From CAWVWD01 sp045106825 (GTDB taxonomy: Bacteria; Bacteroidota; Bacteroidia; Chitinophagales; Saprospiraceae): a stretch of DNA of 34,534 bases. The position numbers and the translations under genes were made by a program. The notes under the pieces were generated by a model, which saw nothing but the letters and a program-made list of their open reading frames with translations, ran no database searches and was not told the origin of the DNA. The stretch is taken from the NCBI GenBank assembly GCA_045106825.1, contig JBGCFH010000012.1:1-34534 (forward strand). Reading direction: 5' to 3'. Positions 26,780 to 34,411 of the stretch are shown piece by piece; positions within the stretch are counted from its first letter, which is position 1; each line of letters starts with the position of its first letter.

Positions 26780-28384
26780 ATGACAAAATACGTATTTGTT
26801 ACGGGCGGAGTAACATCTTCATTAGGAAAAGGAATTATAGCAGCATCATTAGCCAAACTACTACAATCACGAGGTTTTCGTGTTACTATCCAAAAATTCG
26901 ATCCGTACTTAAATGTTGATCCAGGTACATTAAATCCTTACGAACATGGCGAATGTTTTGTCACTGAAGATGGTGCAGAAACAGATTTGGATTTAGGTCA
27001 CTATGAGCGTTTCTTGAACATTCCTACTTCACAAGCGAACAACGTCACAACTGGACGAATCTATAGAACCGTTATTGAAAAAGAGCGGAAAGGTGATTAT
27101 TTGGGCAAAACCGTGCAGGTTGTACCGCACATTACGGATGAAATCAAGCGTCGAGTTAGAATCTTAGGAAATACGAACGAATATGATATTGTTATCACTG
27201 AATTAGGCGGAACAGTTGGCGATATTGAATCGTTGCCGTATTTGGAGGCTTTACGCCAATTACGTTGGGAATTAGGTTCTGATAATTGTATTTCTATTCA
27301 CTTGACATTGATTCCTTATTTGAATGCTGCGAAGGAATTAAAAACAAAGCCGACACAACATTCTGTCAAAGAAATGTTGAGTACAGGAATTCAACCTGAT
27401 ATTTTGGTTTGTCGTACTGAACATTCACTTTCTCCTGCAATTCGTAGAAAAATTGCTCGTTTTTGTAATGTCGAATTAGGTGCAGTTATCGAATCAATTG
27501 ACGCAGAAACGATTTATGATGTACCGCTTTTGATGTTGAAGGAAAAACTGGATACCATTGTTATGTCTAAACTACGATTATTAGACAAAAACGAACCGAA
27601 TCTCAATACATGGAAAGGCTTTTTAGGTAAACTAAAAAATCCTTACGAAGAAGTCGAAATTGGTTTAGTCGGTAAGTATAACGAACTTCAAGATGCTTAC
27701 AAATCTATCTACGAATCCTTCATTCATGCTGGTGCAATGAACGAATGTAAAGTTCGAGTTCGTCCGATTCATTCGGAAAGTATTAATAAAAATAATGTTG
27801 GTGAAAAATTAGCAGATTTGCATGGAATTTTGGTTGCTCCAGGATTCGGCGAACGTGGAATTGAAGGAAAAATCGAAGCGATTAAATATGTTCGTGAAAA
27901 CAATATTCCTTTCTTTGGAATTTGTTTAGGAATGCAATGTGCTGTTGTGGAATTTGGTTTAAATGTATTAAATTTGGAAAATGCTGCTTCTATCGAAATG
28001 AATCCTGATACACCAAATCCGATTATCAATTTGATGGAAGAACAAAAGAAAATCACACAAATGGGCGGAACGATGCGTTTAGGTGCTTATCCGTGTGAGA
28101 TTCGTCGCAATACGAAAGCAGCAAATGCCTATAAGTCACTGAAAGTCAGTGAACGTCATCGTCATCGTTACGAATTTAATAATGCTTATATCGAACAAAT
28201 CGAAAAGCATGGATTGAAACCTGTTGGTATTAATCCTGAAACAGGTTTGGTAGAAATTGTAGAATTGAAAAATCATCCATGGTTTATCGGTGTACAATTT
28301 CATCCAGAGTTGAAAAGTACAGTAGAAAATCCACATCCACTTTTTGTAGCATTTGTTAGAGCTGCAATGGACAATAAGAAATAG
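26780..28384 (+). CDS. pyrG: CTP synthase
   Basis: A 534-residue cytosolic enzyme that aminates UTP to CTP using glutamine and ATP. The synthetase domain begins MTKYVFVTGGVTSSLGKG, with the P-loop-like GGVTSSLGKG at 9-18, and contains EHGECFVTEDGAETDLDLGH in two parts. The glutamine amidotransferase domain (about 285-534) has the nucleophile Cys382 (FFGICLGMQ) and the His508/Glu510 pair (VQFHPEL). The length is normal. I chose the ATG at 26780 rather than an upstream in-frame TTG at 26765 because the protein then begins exactly like family members and the TTG lies in a hairpin stem. It has its own promoter and a structured leader. Confidence 0.98.
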   Translation: MTKYVFVTGGVTSSLGKGIIAASLAKLLQSRGFRVTIQKFDPYLNVDPGTLNPYEHGECFVTEDGAETDLDLGHYERFLNIPTSQANNVTTGRIYRTVIEKERKGDYLGKTVQVVPHITDEIKRRVRILGNTNEYDIVITELGGTVGDIESLPYLEALRQLRWELGSDNCISIHLTLIPYLNAAKELKTKPTQHSVKEMLSTGIQPDILVCRTEHSLSPAIRRKIARFCNVELGAVIESIDAETIYDVPLLMLKEKLDTIVMSKLRLLDKNEPNLNTWKGFLGKLKNPYEEVEIGLVGKYNELQDAYKSIYESFIHAGAMNECKVRVRPIHSESINKNNVGEKLADLHGILVAPGFGERGIEGKIEAIKYVRENNIPFFGICLGMQCAVVEFGLNVLNLENAASIEMNPDTPNPIINLMEEQKKITQMGGTMRLGAYPCEIRRNTKAANAYKSLKVSERHRHRYEFNNAYIEQIEKHGLKPVGINPETGLVEIVELKNHPWFIGVQFHPELKSTVENPHPLFVAFVRAAMDNKK

Positions 28385-28410
28385 GTATGAAGTGTAGTAT
28401 TTAGAATTTT

Positions 28411-28565
28411 ATTATATGGCAATCGCAAGAAAAAACGGTGTTGGTTTTCCAAACCTTTTAACCATCAAAAGAGGTTCGGAGAACCGAAACCGTTTGTAGA
28501 AAATTGTAATTCAAGTCATTTTTTGAGGTTCGGAGAACCGACACCGTTTCTTACGATTACCATAA
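28411..28565. repeat. Three-unit palindromic repeat between pyrG and the aminopeptidase gene
   Basis: The unit ggttcggagaaccgacacc, itself a hairpin (ggttc/gaacc), occurs twice directly (28471-28495 and 28525-28549) and once inverted and diverged (about 28433-28458). The outer ends extend the inversion: tatggcaatcgcaag on the left and cttacgattaccata on the right. In the outer arms the substitutions are all transitions, apart from a 3-base length change, so many keep G-U pairing in RNA. Confidence 0.65.
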
Positions 28566-28633
28566 ATTTTATTATCTTGCTTACTATATTTTTTAACTTG
28601 AAATATGAGATATAAATAATAAAGTTTTAAAAT

Positions 28634-28671
28634 ACCTTATACTTCATACCTTATACTTTATACTTACAAAA
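28634..28671 (+). repeat. Short tandem leader repeats before the aminopeptidase ATG
   Basis: accttatacttcata, accttatacttta and tactta follow each other directly up to the start codon. A 16-base string (taccttatacttcata) is shared with the leader of the nucleoid-protein gene at 23633-23648. Confidence 0.6.
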
Positions 28672-30438
28672 ATGAATAAGAGATTATCAGATTTAAGAAC
28701 GTTGATGCAGACGTATAATTTAGATGCGTATATTATTCCAAATACAGACCCACATCAAAGTGAATATATTACAGAACATTGGCGATCAATGACTTGGATT
28801 TCGGGTTTTGATGGCTCGGCAGGAACTTTGGCTGTAACAAATGACTTTGCAGGACTTTGGACAGATACTCGTTACTTTTTACAAGCAGAACAGCAACTGG
28901 CTGGTTCGGGTGTAGAGTTAGTCAAACTGGAAGCACAAGGTAGAGCCGAATATATAGATTGGTTAGCAAATAACTTGAAGGAAGGTTCAGAAGTTGGAAT
29001 TGATGGAAAGTTGTTTTCGATTGCTCAAATCGCTATGATGCGTAAAAAGTTTGAAGCAAAAGGAATTAACTTGGTCGCTTGTGATGATTTAATCAAAGTG
29101 ATTTGGAATGATAGACCTGCGATTCCTGCAAATCCTATTTTCATCCATGACATCATTTATGCTGGCAAAACTCGCACAGAGAAAATTGCTCAAGTCAGAG
29201 AAAAAATGACGGAGAAAAACGTCAATTTTCATTTATTAACAGCTTTAGATGATATTGCTTGGTTGTTAAATATTCGTGGAAACGATGTACAATGTAATCC
29301 TGTTGCGATTTGTTATTGTTTGATTACGCCAACGAATGTACAGTTATTTATCAATCCGAAAAAGGTAACTTATGAAGTCAGTCAAATTCTAAAAACAGAT
29401 GGAATTGAGTTATTAGATTATTTAAAAATAGAAGCTGCTCTAAAGGGTTTACCAAAAGATACTCGAATTTTATTATCTCAACATCAAGTTAGTCATTGGT
29501 TACATAGTGCAATTCCGACTGGAACGCAATTAGGTTTTAGTCCTTCGATTCCACATTATGCGAAAGCCATTAAAAATGAGGTCGAAATCGGACATTTCCG
29601 TAAGGTTATGGAAAAAGATGGTGTTGCTATGGTTCGATTTTTCAAATGGTTAGAAGAGAATATTGGCAAAGAAAGAATTTCGGAATTATCGGCTGCGAAA
29701 AAGTTAGAAAGTTTCCGTGCAGAACAACAGCATTTTGTTGGTAATAGCTTTGATGCGATTTCTGGCTACAAAGGTCATGGAGCAATTATTCACTATCGAG
29801 TAACGCCTGAAACCGATTGGGAAATGACTGCTGATGGTGTTTATTTGTTGGATTCTGGTGGACAATATTTGGATGGAACAACTGATATTACAAGAACTGT
29901 AACTTTAGGAAATCCAACTGATGAAGAGAAAACAGCTTATACGTCTGTTTTAAAAGCACACATTACACTTGATTTGGCTCATTTTCCAGAAGGACAAGCT
30001 GGACGACATTTACACGCTATTTGTAAGCAACATCTTTGGAATCAGGGTTTGGATTATGGTCACGGAACTGGTCATGGTGTTGGATTCTTTTTAAACGTAC
30101 ATGAAGGCCCACAACGTATTAGTGATGGTGCAAACTCGAATGTGCCGTTTGAAGTCGGAATGGTAACTTCTAATGAACCAGGTAATTATATCGAAGGCAA
30201 GTATGGCATTCGTATCGAAAATTTGATTTTAACAACGCCAAGTGAATATGAAGGTTTTTTGAAACATGAAACGTTGACGCTTTGTCCGATTGATAAGCAA
30301 TTAATTGATACCAATCTTATGACAAATGTTGAAATCAGCTGGTTGAATGATTATCATCAAATGGTTTTTAATAGATTGTCGCCTTTATTGAATGAAGAAG
30401 AAGTAGAATGGTTGAGGGAGAAATGTGCTGTTTTGTAG
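28672..30438 (+). CDS. Xaa-Pro aminopeptidase, long form (M24B)
   Basis: A 588-residue cytosolic metallopeptidase that removes N-terminal residues before proline. Two creatinase-N-like domains (about 1-135 and 140-310) precede a pita-bread catalytic domain (about 315-530) and a C-terminal extension. All five metal ligands are visible: Asp394 and Asp405 (LLDSGGQYLDGTTDITRT), His468 (GHGTGHGVGF), Glu502 (SNEPGNY) and Glu516 (RIENLIL). The spacing equals that in human XPNPEP1, so this is the long three-domain, eukaryote-like form rather than the short E. coli PepP. It is a single gene with short tandem repeats right before its ATG and a hairpin downstream. Confidence 0.96.
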   Translation: MNKRLSDLRTLMQTYNLDAYIIPNTDPHQSEYITEHWRSMTWISGFDGSAGTLAVTNDFAGLWTDTRYFLQAEQQLAGSGVELVKLEAQGRAEYIDWLANNLKEGSEVGIDGKLFSIAQIAMMRKKFEAKGINLVACDDLIKVIWNDRPAIPANPIFIHDIIYAGKTRTEKIAQVREKMTEKNVNFHLLTALDDIAWLLNIRGNDVQCNPVAICYCLITPTNVQLFINPKKVTYEVSQILKTDGIELLDYLKIEAALKGLPKDTRILLSQHQVSHWLHSAIPTGTQLGFSPSIPHYAKAIKNEVEIGHFRKVMEKDGVAMVRFFKWLEENIGKERISELSAAKKLESFRAEQQHFVGNSFDAISGYKGHGAIIHYRVTPETDWEMTADGVYLLDSGGQYLDGTTDITRTVTLGNPTDEEKTAYTSVLKAHITLDLAHFPEGQAGRHLHAICKQHLWNQGLDYGHGTGHGVGFFLNVHEGPQRISDGANSNVPFEVGMVTSNEPGNYIEGKYGIRIENLILTTPSEYEGFLKHETLTLCPIDKQLIDTNLMTNVEISWLNDYHQMVFNRLSPLLNEEEVEWLREKCAVL

Positions 30439-30443
30439 TAATT

Positions 30444-30511
30444 TTGACACGAATTTTCACGGATTACACAGATTTTTTTTGATTAATAAGAATCTGTGTA
30501 ATTAGTGTCAA
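30444..30511 (+). terminator. Hairpin downstream of the aminopeptidase gene
   Basis: Two nested stems: ttgacac/gtgtcaa outside and attacacagatt/aatctgtgtaat inside, the latter perfect over 12 bp. The T-tract after it is short (gtttt), so termination is likely but not certain. Confidence 0.55.
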
Positions 30512-30551
30512 GTTTTAAGTACGTTGTATGCCATTAGGAAAATCAAATTCT

Positions 30552-31025
30552 ATGAAAGAAGTAAAAATTAAAAAAGGCGAAATAATTCAAAGAAACGGAG
30601 AGCTTAATACCAAAGTCTACCACGTTGAAACTGGACTTTTACGCAGTTACTCAATTGGCAATAATGGTAAAGAAAACATTTTCATGTTTGCTCCCGAAGG
30701 ATGGGTAATTGCAGACACATGTGAGCCTAAATCAAAGTCAGTTCTTTTTATAGATGCGTTAGAGGATTCGACTGTTTTTGTTTTGCAGAAAGATATTGAA
30801 AGAGAAAAACAAAATGTAGGAGCACTCACAAAAAGATTGAATGCACTACAAAAACGAATTTTGATGCTTATTAGTACAAACGCCATTGAACGTTATGAAT
30901 ACTTCATTAAGACTTATCCCAATATAGCACAGCGTGTTCCGCAACATATGATTGCATCGTATATTGGTGTTAACCCTGAAACTCTGAGTGCTGCCAAAGC
31001 AAAACGTTTAAAAAAAAGCAGTTAG
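30552..31025 (+). CDS. Short Crp/Fnr-family transcription regulator
   Basis: A cyclic-nucleotide-binding-type regulator of 157 residues from the ATG at 30552, or 165 from the ATG at 30528. The beta-roll starts almost at once (IKKGEIIQRNGELNTKVYHV, then ETGLLRSYSIGNNGKENIF), without the 30-40 residues usually before it. A dimer helix (LTKRLNALQKRILMLIS) leads to a helix-turn-helix region (QRVPQHMIASYIGVNPETLS). The arginine-bearing cAMP pocket is not evident, so the effector is unknown. The last residues (AAKAKRLKKSS) are shorter than in most relatives. The longer start overlaps a possible recombination junction (cgttgtatgcc), so I prefer 30552. The membrane protein 80 bases downstream may be its target. 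Confidence 0.85.
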   Translation: MKEVKIKKGEIIQRNGELNTKVYHVETGLLRSYSIGNNGKENIFMFAPEGWVIADTCEPKSKSVLFIDALEDSTVFVLQKDIEREKQNVGALTKRLNALQKRILMLISTNAIERYEYFIKTYPNIAQRVPQHMIASYIGVNPETLSAAKAKRLKKSS

Positions 31026-31069
31026 TTCATTTCTTATGAAATCATAATGCACAAGTTTTCTACCAGACG

Positions 31070-31077
31070 TAATTTTG
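31070..31077 (+). promoter_or_regulatory. -7 element of the membrane-protein gene
   Basis: TAATTTTG matches TAnnTTTG and lies about 28 bases before the ATG. The -33 region contains gttttc rather than a clear TTG, as might be expected of an activator-dependent promoter. Confidence 0.5.
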
Positions 31078-31105
31078 CATTTTAACAAATCAAAATTATA
31101 CAGAA

Positions 31106-31555
31106 ATGAAAAATTTATTAAGGATATCAGCAATGCTTTGGATTATTTGGGGACTTGTTCACGTATTCGCAGGAATAATGACAATGAAAGGACCATTAGC
31201 CGGAGATATTTCAGCTTCGGTATCAGGAATTGCTGATGCGATTGAACCTATTCTTGTGCAAATGGACTATTCTACAGCTTCAGGTGCAATAATCGCTCAA
31301 CATGGTTTTAATTTATTTTGGATTGGAATTTTTACATTTATTGGAGCATTTTATATCTGGAAAGGCAGCAAAACAGCTATTATTTTTACAGCTATTGTTG
31401 GTGGATTGACAGACTTAGGTTACTTCATATTTATAGATTTAGGTGGTTTTGCAAACTTTGTTCCCGGAACAATTATGACGATAGTATCAGCAACAGCAAT
31501 AATTCTGAGTTTATATGTCTATTTCAAAACACGAAATCAAATAAAGATTGAATAA
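31106..31555 (+). CDS. Small four-helix inner-membrane protein
   Basis: A 149-residue protein with four predicted membrane segments: about 6-26 (ISAMLWIIWGLVHVFAG), 66-84 (HGFNLFWIGIFTFIGAFYI), 89-109 and 114-141 (FANFVPGTIMTIVSATAII). Between the first two is an external or periplasmic loop of about 40 residues. I do not recognise a named family, and no catalytic residues stand out. It has its own promoter box. It follows the Crp/Fnr-like gene, and an attC-like fold begins immediately after its stop codon. Confidence 0.8.
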   Translation: MKNLLRISAMLWIIWGLVHVFAGIMTMKGPLAGDISASVSGIADAIEPILVQMDYSTASGAIIAQHGFNLFWIGIFTFIGAFYIWKGSKTAIIFTAIVGGLTDLGYFIFIDLGGFANFVPGTIMTIVSATAIILSLYVYFKTRNQIKIE

Positions 31556-31556
31556 A

Positions 31557-31610
31557 AACGGCATACAATAAGGGCTATGTACCTTTATTGCGTTTAGCCG
31601 AAACCGTTAT
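31557..31610 (+). other. attC-like folded site directly after a stop codon
   Basis: The outer stem aacgg (31557-31561) pairs with ccgtt (31604-31608). The inner stem caataagg (31566-31573) pairs with cctttattg (31582-31590), leaving one extra unpaired T and an 8-base loop. A stem, unpaired spacer, stem with extrahelical base and loop, ending in GTTAT, is the layout of integron attC sites. The boxes match the RYYYAAC/GTTRRRY consensus only partly, and no integrase is present in the window. Confidence 0.3.
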
Positions 31611-31771
31611 CAGAAGTAAACACGTAATTATGACGAAGTTACTGAAACGAGTTCAGCACAAGCTTTTTTTGTTCTATACTGAATCCCACGAGGTTTCAGT
31701 AGGAATATTTTTTAATGAAGTAGAATGGGAAAAGCACGAGTTAGAATACGTGATTACTTTTGGTAATGTAC

Positions 31772-32338
31772 TTAATATTCCATTGCCTGATTTTTCACAA
31801 ACGCCTCAATTTTTTTAGACGCATGATGATAAGATGCTTTCAACGCACCTTGTGACGTTCCCAAAATTTCGGAAATAGATTGATAAGATAAATCGTCGAA
31901 ATATCTCATTGTGAATACTAAGCGTTGTTTTTCAGGTAATTGTTCGATAGCTTTTTGAAGAATTTTTTGGATGTCGCTACTTTCTACATGAACTTCGGCA
32001 GTTAATCGTTCAGAAAACTTAAAGTCTGGATTATCGAATGCTTCGGTTGCTTGTCGTTGCTGCTTTTTGACGAAAGTCAAAGATTCATTAGTTGCAATAC
32101 GATATAACCAGGTGTAAAGTTTTGAGTTACCTTTAAATTTATTAATATTTCGGTAGATTTTAATGAATACGTTTTGGGTAACATCATTCGCATCGTCGTG
32201 TGTTTTGACGATTCGACGAATATGCCAGTACAACCGTTCTTGATATTGCAATACCAAGATACGAAAGCCCTTTTCTTTAGTGCTTTCTTGTTGTAATAGC
32301 GTGATTAGTTCCTGTTCTGAAACGTTGTTTAGCTGCAC
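31772..32338 (-). CDS. RNA polymerase ECF-type sigma-70 factor
   Basis: A 188-residue sigma factor. Region 2 covers about 28-95 (YQERLYWHIRRIVKTHDDAN, DVTQNVFIKIYRN, LYTWLYRIATNESL). Region 4 covers about 125-180 (LPEKQRLVFTMRYFDDLSYQ, then EILGTSQGALKASYHHASKK). The start is a GTG at 32338: an in-frame stop lies six bases upstream, and the next internal Met would remove region 2. No anti-sigma factor or FecR-like gene lies beside it, so the signal is unknown. Its upstream region holds a hairpin. Confidence 0.93.
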   Translation of the reverse strand: MQLNNVSEQELITLLQQESTKEKGFRILVLQYQERLYWHIRRIVKTHDDANDVTQNVFIKIYRNINKFKGNSKLYTWLYRIATNESLTFVKKQQRQATEAFDNPDFKFSERLTAEVHVESSDIQKILQKAIEQLPEKQRLVFTMRYFDDLSYQSISEILGTSQGALKASYHHASKKIEAFVKNQAMEY

Positions 32339-32352
32339 CCGTTTTTAGTTTG

Positions 32353-32368
32353 TCCCGAGAACTCGGGA
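32353..32368. repeat. Short GC-rich hairpin upstream of the sigma-factor gene
   Basis: tcccgag and ctcggga form a perfect 7-bp stem around two bases, in an otherwise AT-rich stretch. A related ccccgag/ctcgggg stem occurs in the element at 34446-34469. Confidence 0.6.
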
Positions 32369-32445
32369 TTGTTCGTTGTGTTTGACCGCTAATATTACGA
32401 AAGGTTTAATTGAGAAACAAAAAAATTGGAAAAGTGATTTTCAAA

Positions 32446-32476
32446 ACCTGTCAAATTTTGAAAATCTGACAGGTTC
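32446..32476 (-). terminator. Inverted repeat downstream of the YD-repeat-like gene
   Basis: aacctgtca and tgacaggtt, with aatttt/gaaaat inside, form a nearly continuous 15-bp palindrome 14 bases after the stop at 32490. On the minus strand it is followed by ttgaaaatcactttt, a weak T-tract. Confidence 0.5.
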
Positions 32477-32489
32477 AATTCACCGAAAA

Positions 32490-33494
32490 TCAACCTCTTA
32501 ACTTCAACTCTGGATACATTTTTCTAAAAACTTCTTCTGAATAATATTCTGTAATAAAAGATTTTGTTATTGGTCGTAGATCACCTTCAAAATTTAAAAA
32601 TAATTGCTTTTCGGTCAGTCGATTAAAATCATCGTATCGAAAAACTTCAACATAATAAGTATCTTCATTTTTAGGACTCGGATAAATTAGTTTTTTGTGC
32701 AATCGCCCTTGTTCATCATATGTCAATTTTACTTTCTGTGTATTTGTTGTTGTATAACCATTTGAATTGATTCTATATAAAACTTTAATATTCTTTACTC
32801 TATCCAAAGAGTCGTATTCAAACCAACAAGTTTTTTCACCATTTTTATACGTTCGCTTATCTTGTCCTTGTTTTGTTTGTTCTGTTGTCCAGTTTAATTG
32901 TTCATGTAATAAATGCTGTATAGAATATTTATATTTATAATCATATAAACTTTTTGGATAAGTATAATCAATGATATTATTATATAAATCATAATTCATT
33001 ACACCTGCCAATTTATAAATTTCGGCAGTATCACTATATACATAAACACTTTCTACTTTCGGAATATCTTTTAAATAAGAGAAATCAAGGTCATATTTGA
33101 TACCAAAAGCAATACCTTCTTTCACATTATATTGCGAACTAAATCCTTCCCAATCGACTGTACTTTGAGTCGTCAATTGTAATTTTATAAGGATAATTGC
33201 ATCCATTCCCATTTGTTGGGCTTGAGTTTTCAAATCATTGATAACTTCTACATAAGTATTGTTAGCATTTAGATTCGTTTCCAACAATGCTATTTGATAA
33301 TATTTTTTAGATGGTTTATCTCCAGGATAAAAGACTTCTATCGGATTATTATGGGATTCAGTTTGAATGGGAACCAGCTTCTTTCGCTCTAAATTCTGAC
33401 CAAAAGTTATTGTTGAGAAAGTTACAAAAAAACACACTACGGAGACAGTTACACAAAGTAACTTTGAGTTATTCTTGAAAATATTTTTCATCAA
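32490..33494 (-). CDS. Secreted protein with YD/RHS-like repeats, function unknown
   Basis: A 334-residue protein with a signal peptide after a basic start (MMKNIFKNNSKLLCVTVSVV..., cleavage near TFGQ). Two adjacent Met codons make the start 33494 or 33491. The N-terminal half contains IALLETNLNANNTYVEVIND, LKTQAQQMGMDAIILIKLQL, a pattern like small lipid-anchored proteins that scan for redundant metal- or stress-response genes, but I do not assign it. The C-terminal half has repeated units of YD type: WFEYDSLDRVKNIKVLYRI, KLTYDEQGRLHKKLIY and VFRYDDFNRLTEKQLF. These are common in exported Bacteroidota proteins of unknown role. The protein should be periplasmic or surface located. Confidence 0.8.
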   Translation of the reverse strand: MMKNIFKNNSKLLCVTVSVVCFFVTFSTITFGQNLERKKLVPIQTESHNNPIEVFYPGDKPSKKYYQIALLETNLNANNTYVEVINDLKTQAQQMGMDAIILIKLQLTTQSTVDWEGFSSQYNVKEGIAFGIKYDLDFSYLKDIPKVESVYVYSDTAEIYKLAGVMNYDLYNNIIDYTYPKSLYDYKYKYSIQHLLHEQLNWTTEQTKQGQDKRTYKNGEKTCWFEYDSLDRVKNIKVLYRINSNGYTTTNTQKVKLTYDEQGRLHKKLIYPSPKNEDTYYVEVFRYDDFNRLTEKQLFLNFEGDLRPITKSFITEYYSEEVFRKMYPELKLRG

Positions 33495-33528
33495 AAAATT
33501 AAATGTTATTTGGCAATCTCTCCCTTTT

Positions 33529-33536
33529 CAAATTTA
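33529..33536 (-). promoter_or_regulatory. -7 element of the YD-repeat-like gene
   Basis: On the minus strand this reads TAAATTTG, a TAnnTTTG match 35 bases before the ATG. A -33 TTG at the right distance is not seen. Confidence 0.4.
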
Positions 33537-33573
33537 CGAAAGTATAACAAGAACTTTAGGATAAAGTTGAATT

Positions 33574-34149
33574 TTATGATTTATAAGATTGAAAAGTATA
33601 ATATTTTGGTCTGTCATCTAATCGAATATGTAGCCAATAAACACCTAAACCAGACGTACTTATCCAAAGTTTTTTATTAGAAATTCGATTTTCGACTTGT
33701 TCGCCGACTTGTTGCCAAAATTCTTGCAACTGTGTTTTTGGAGCATTTCTAACAAAATGAGCAATATGTGGATATTTCAATTTATCCATCGGTTTTGGAA
33801 CAACTAACAATGCATCTTTTCCTAAATTTTCAAAGCTGACAACTGTATTTTTATGTTGGCTAAAAAATTTAGAAAACGTCCGATTATCCGCTTCTACTCT
33901 ACTCAACCGATTGCTATTGACTAAAACAAACTCATAAGGTTGTTGAATCGTAGATTTTGTAATCGGTGGATTTTCCCAAAAAAATGCCTCGAAAGGTGAT
34001 TGGACTAAAAGGTCATTGTAAAATAGTCGAAAATCTGCGTTGTTTTTTAATAGTTCTAAGACTTGATTATACGTTAATTGTCGATTATTTTGATAAATTT
34101 TATATCGGTTGACGCTATCAGATAAGATTTCTTTTTTTGTAGTAAACAT
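33574..34149 (-). CDS. DUF6940-like protein
   Basis: A 191-residue soluble protein without a signal peptide. It recalls the DUF6940 family through SPFEAFFWENPPIT (51-64), YEFVLVNS, VVSFENLGKDALLVVPKPMD and the C-terminal LWISTSGLGVYWLHIRLDDR followed by PKYYTF. No biochemical role is established for the family, and the assignment is from memory of these motifs. It lies 79 bases upstream of the YD-repeat-like gene on the same strand; a promoter box between them suggests separate transcription. The palindromic elements begin about 100 bases beyond its start. Confidence 0.78.
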   Translation of the reverse strand: MFTTKKEILSDSVNRYKIYQNNRQLTYNQVLELLKNNADFRLFYNDLLVQSPFEAFFWENPPITKSTIQQPYEFVLVNSNRLSRVEADNRTFSKFFSQHKNTVVSFENLGKDALLVVPKPMDKLKYPHIAHFVRNAPKTQLQEFWQQVGEQVENRISNKKLWISTSGLGVYWLHIRLDDRPKYYTFQSYKS

Positions 34150-34246
34150 AGATTATTATTTAAAATGAGTAATAAATCAGATTTCGCTATGTCGATTAAA
34201 TAAATAGTTCATTGATATTTTTTGCCACGAATGCACGAATAAATAT

Positions 34247-34378
34247 GGTTGTTTGACAATTTTTGCCAGTAGCGGCTGTCTTTAGCTGCCGTCTGTGTTT
34301 AAAATTGTTTACGGCAGCTAAAGACAGCCGCTACGTAAAACAATAATTTTTGCCAAAAGCAAAAATTATCAATAAACC
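34247..34378 (-). repeat. 132-bp palindromic element, REP doublet, copy 2 (inverted)
   Basis: Same length and build as the element at 20359-20490, in opposite orientation: GTAG-type unit at 34269-34290, inverse unit ending CTAC at 34313-34334, ends ggttgtttgacaattttt and its partner. The hairpin at about 34345-34367 (aatttttgc-caaaa-gcaaaaatt) keeps the same plus-strand loop as in copy 1 although all the rest is inverted. Confidence 0.8.
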
Positions 34379-34411
34379 ATAAATATTATTAATTAATTTT
34401 TTGGTTCTTTA

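Noticed and set aside
31588..31818. Plus-strand frame overlapping the end of the sigma-factor gene
   Set aside because: It begins inside the attC-like fold and its end is antisense to conserved sigma region 4; no recognisable domain.
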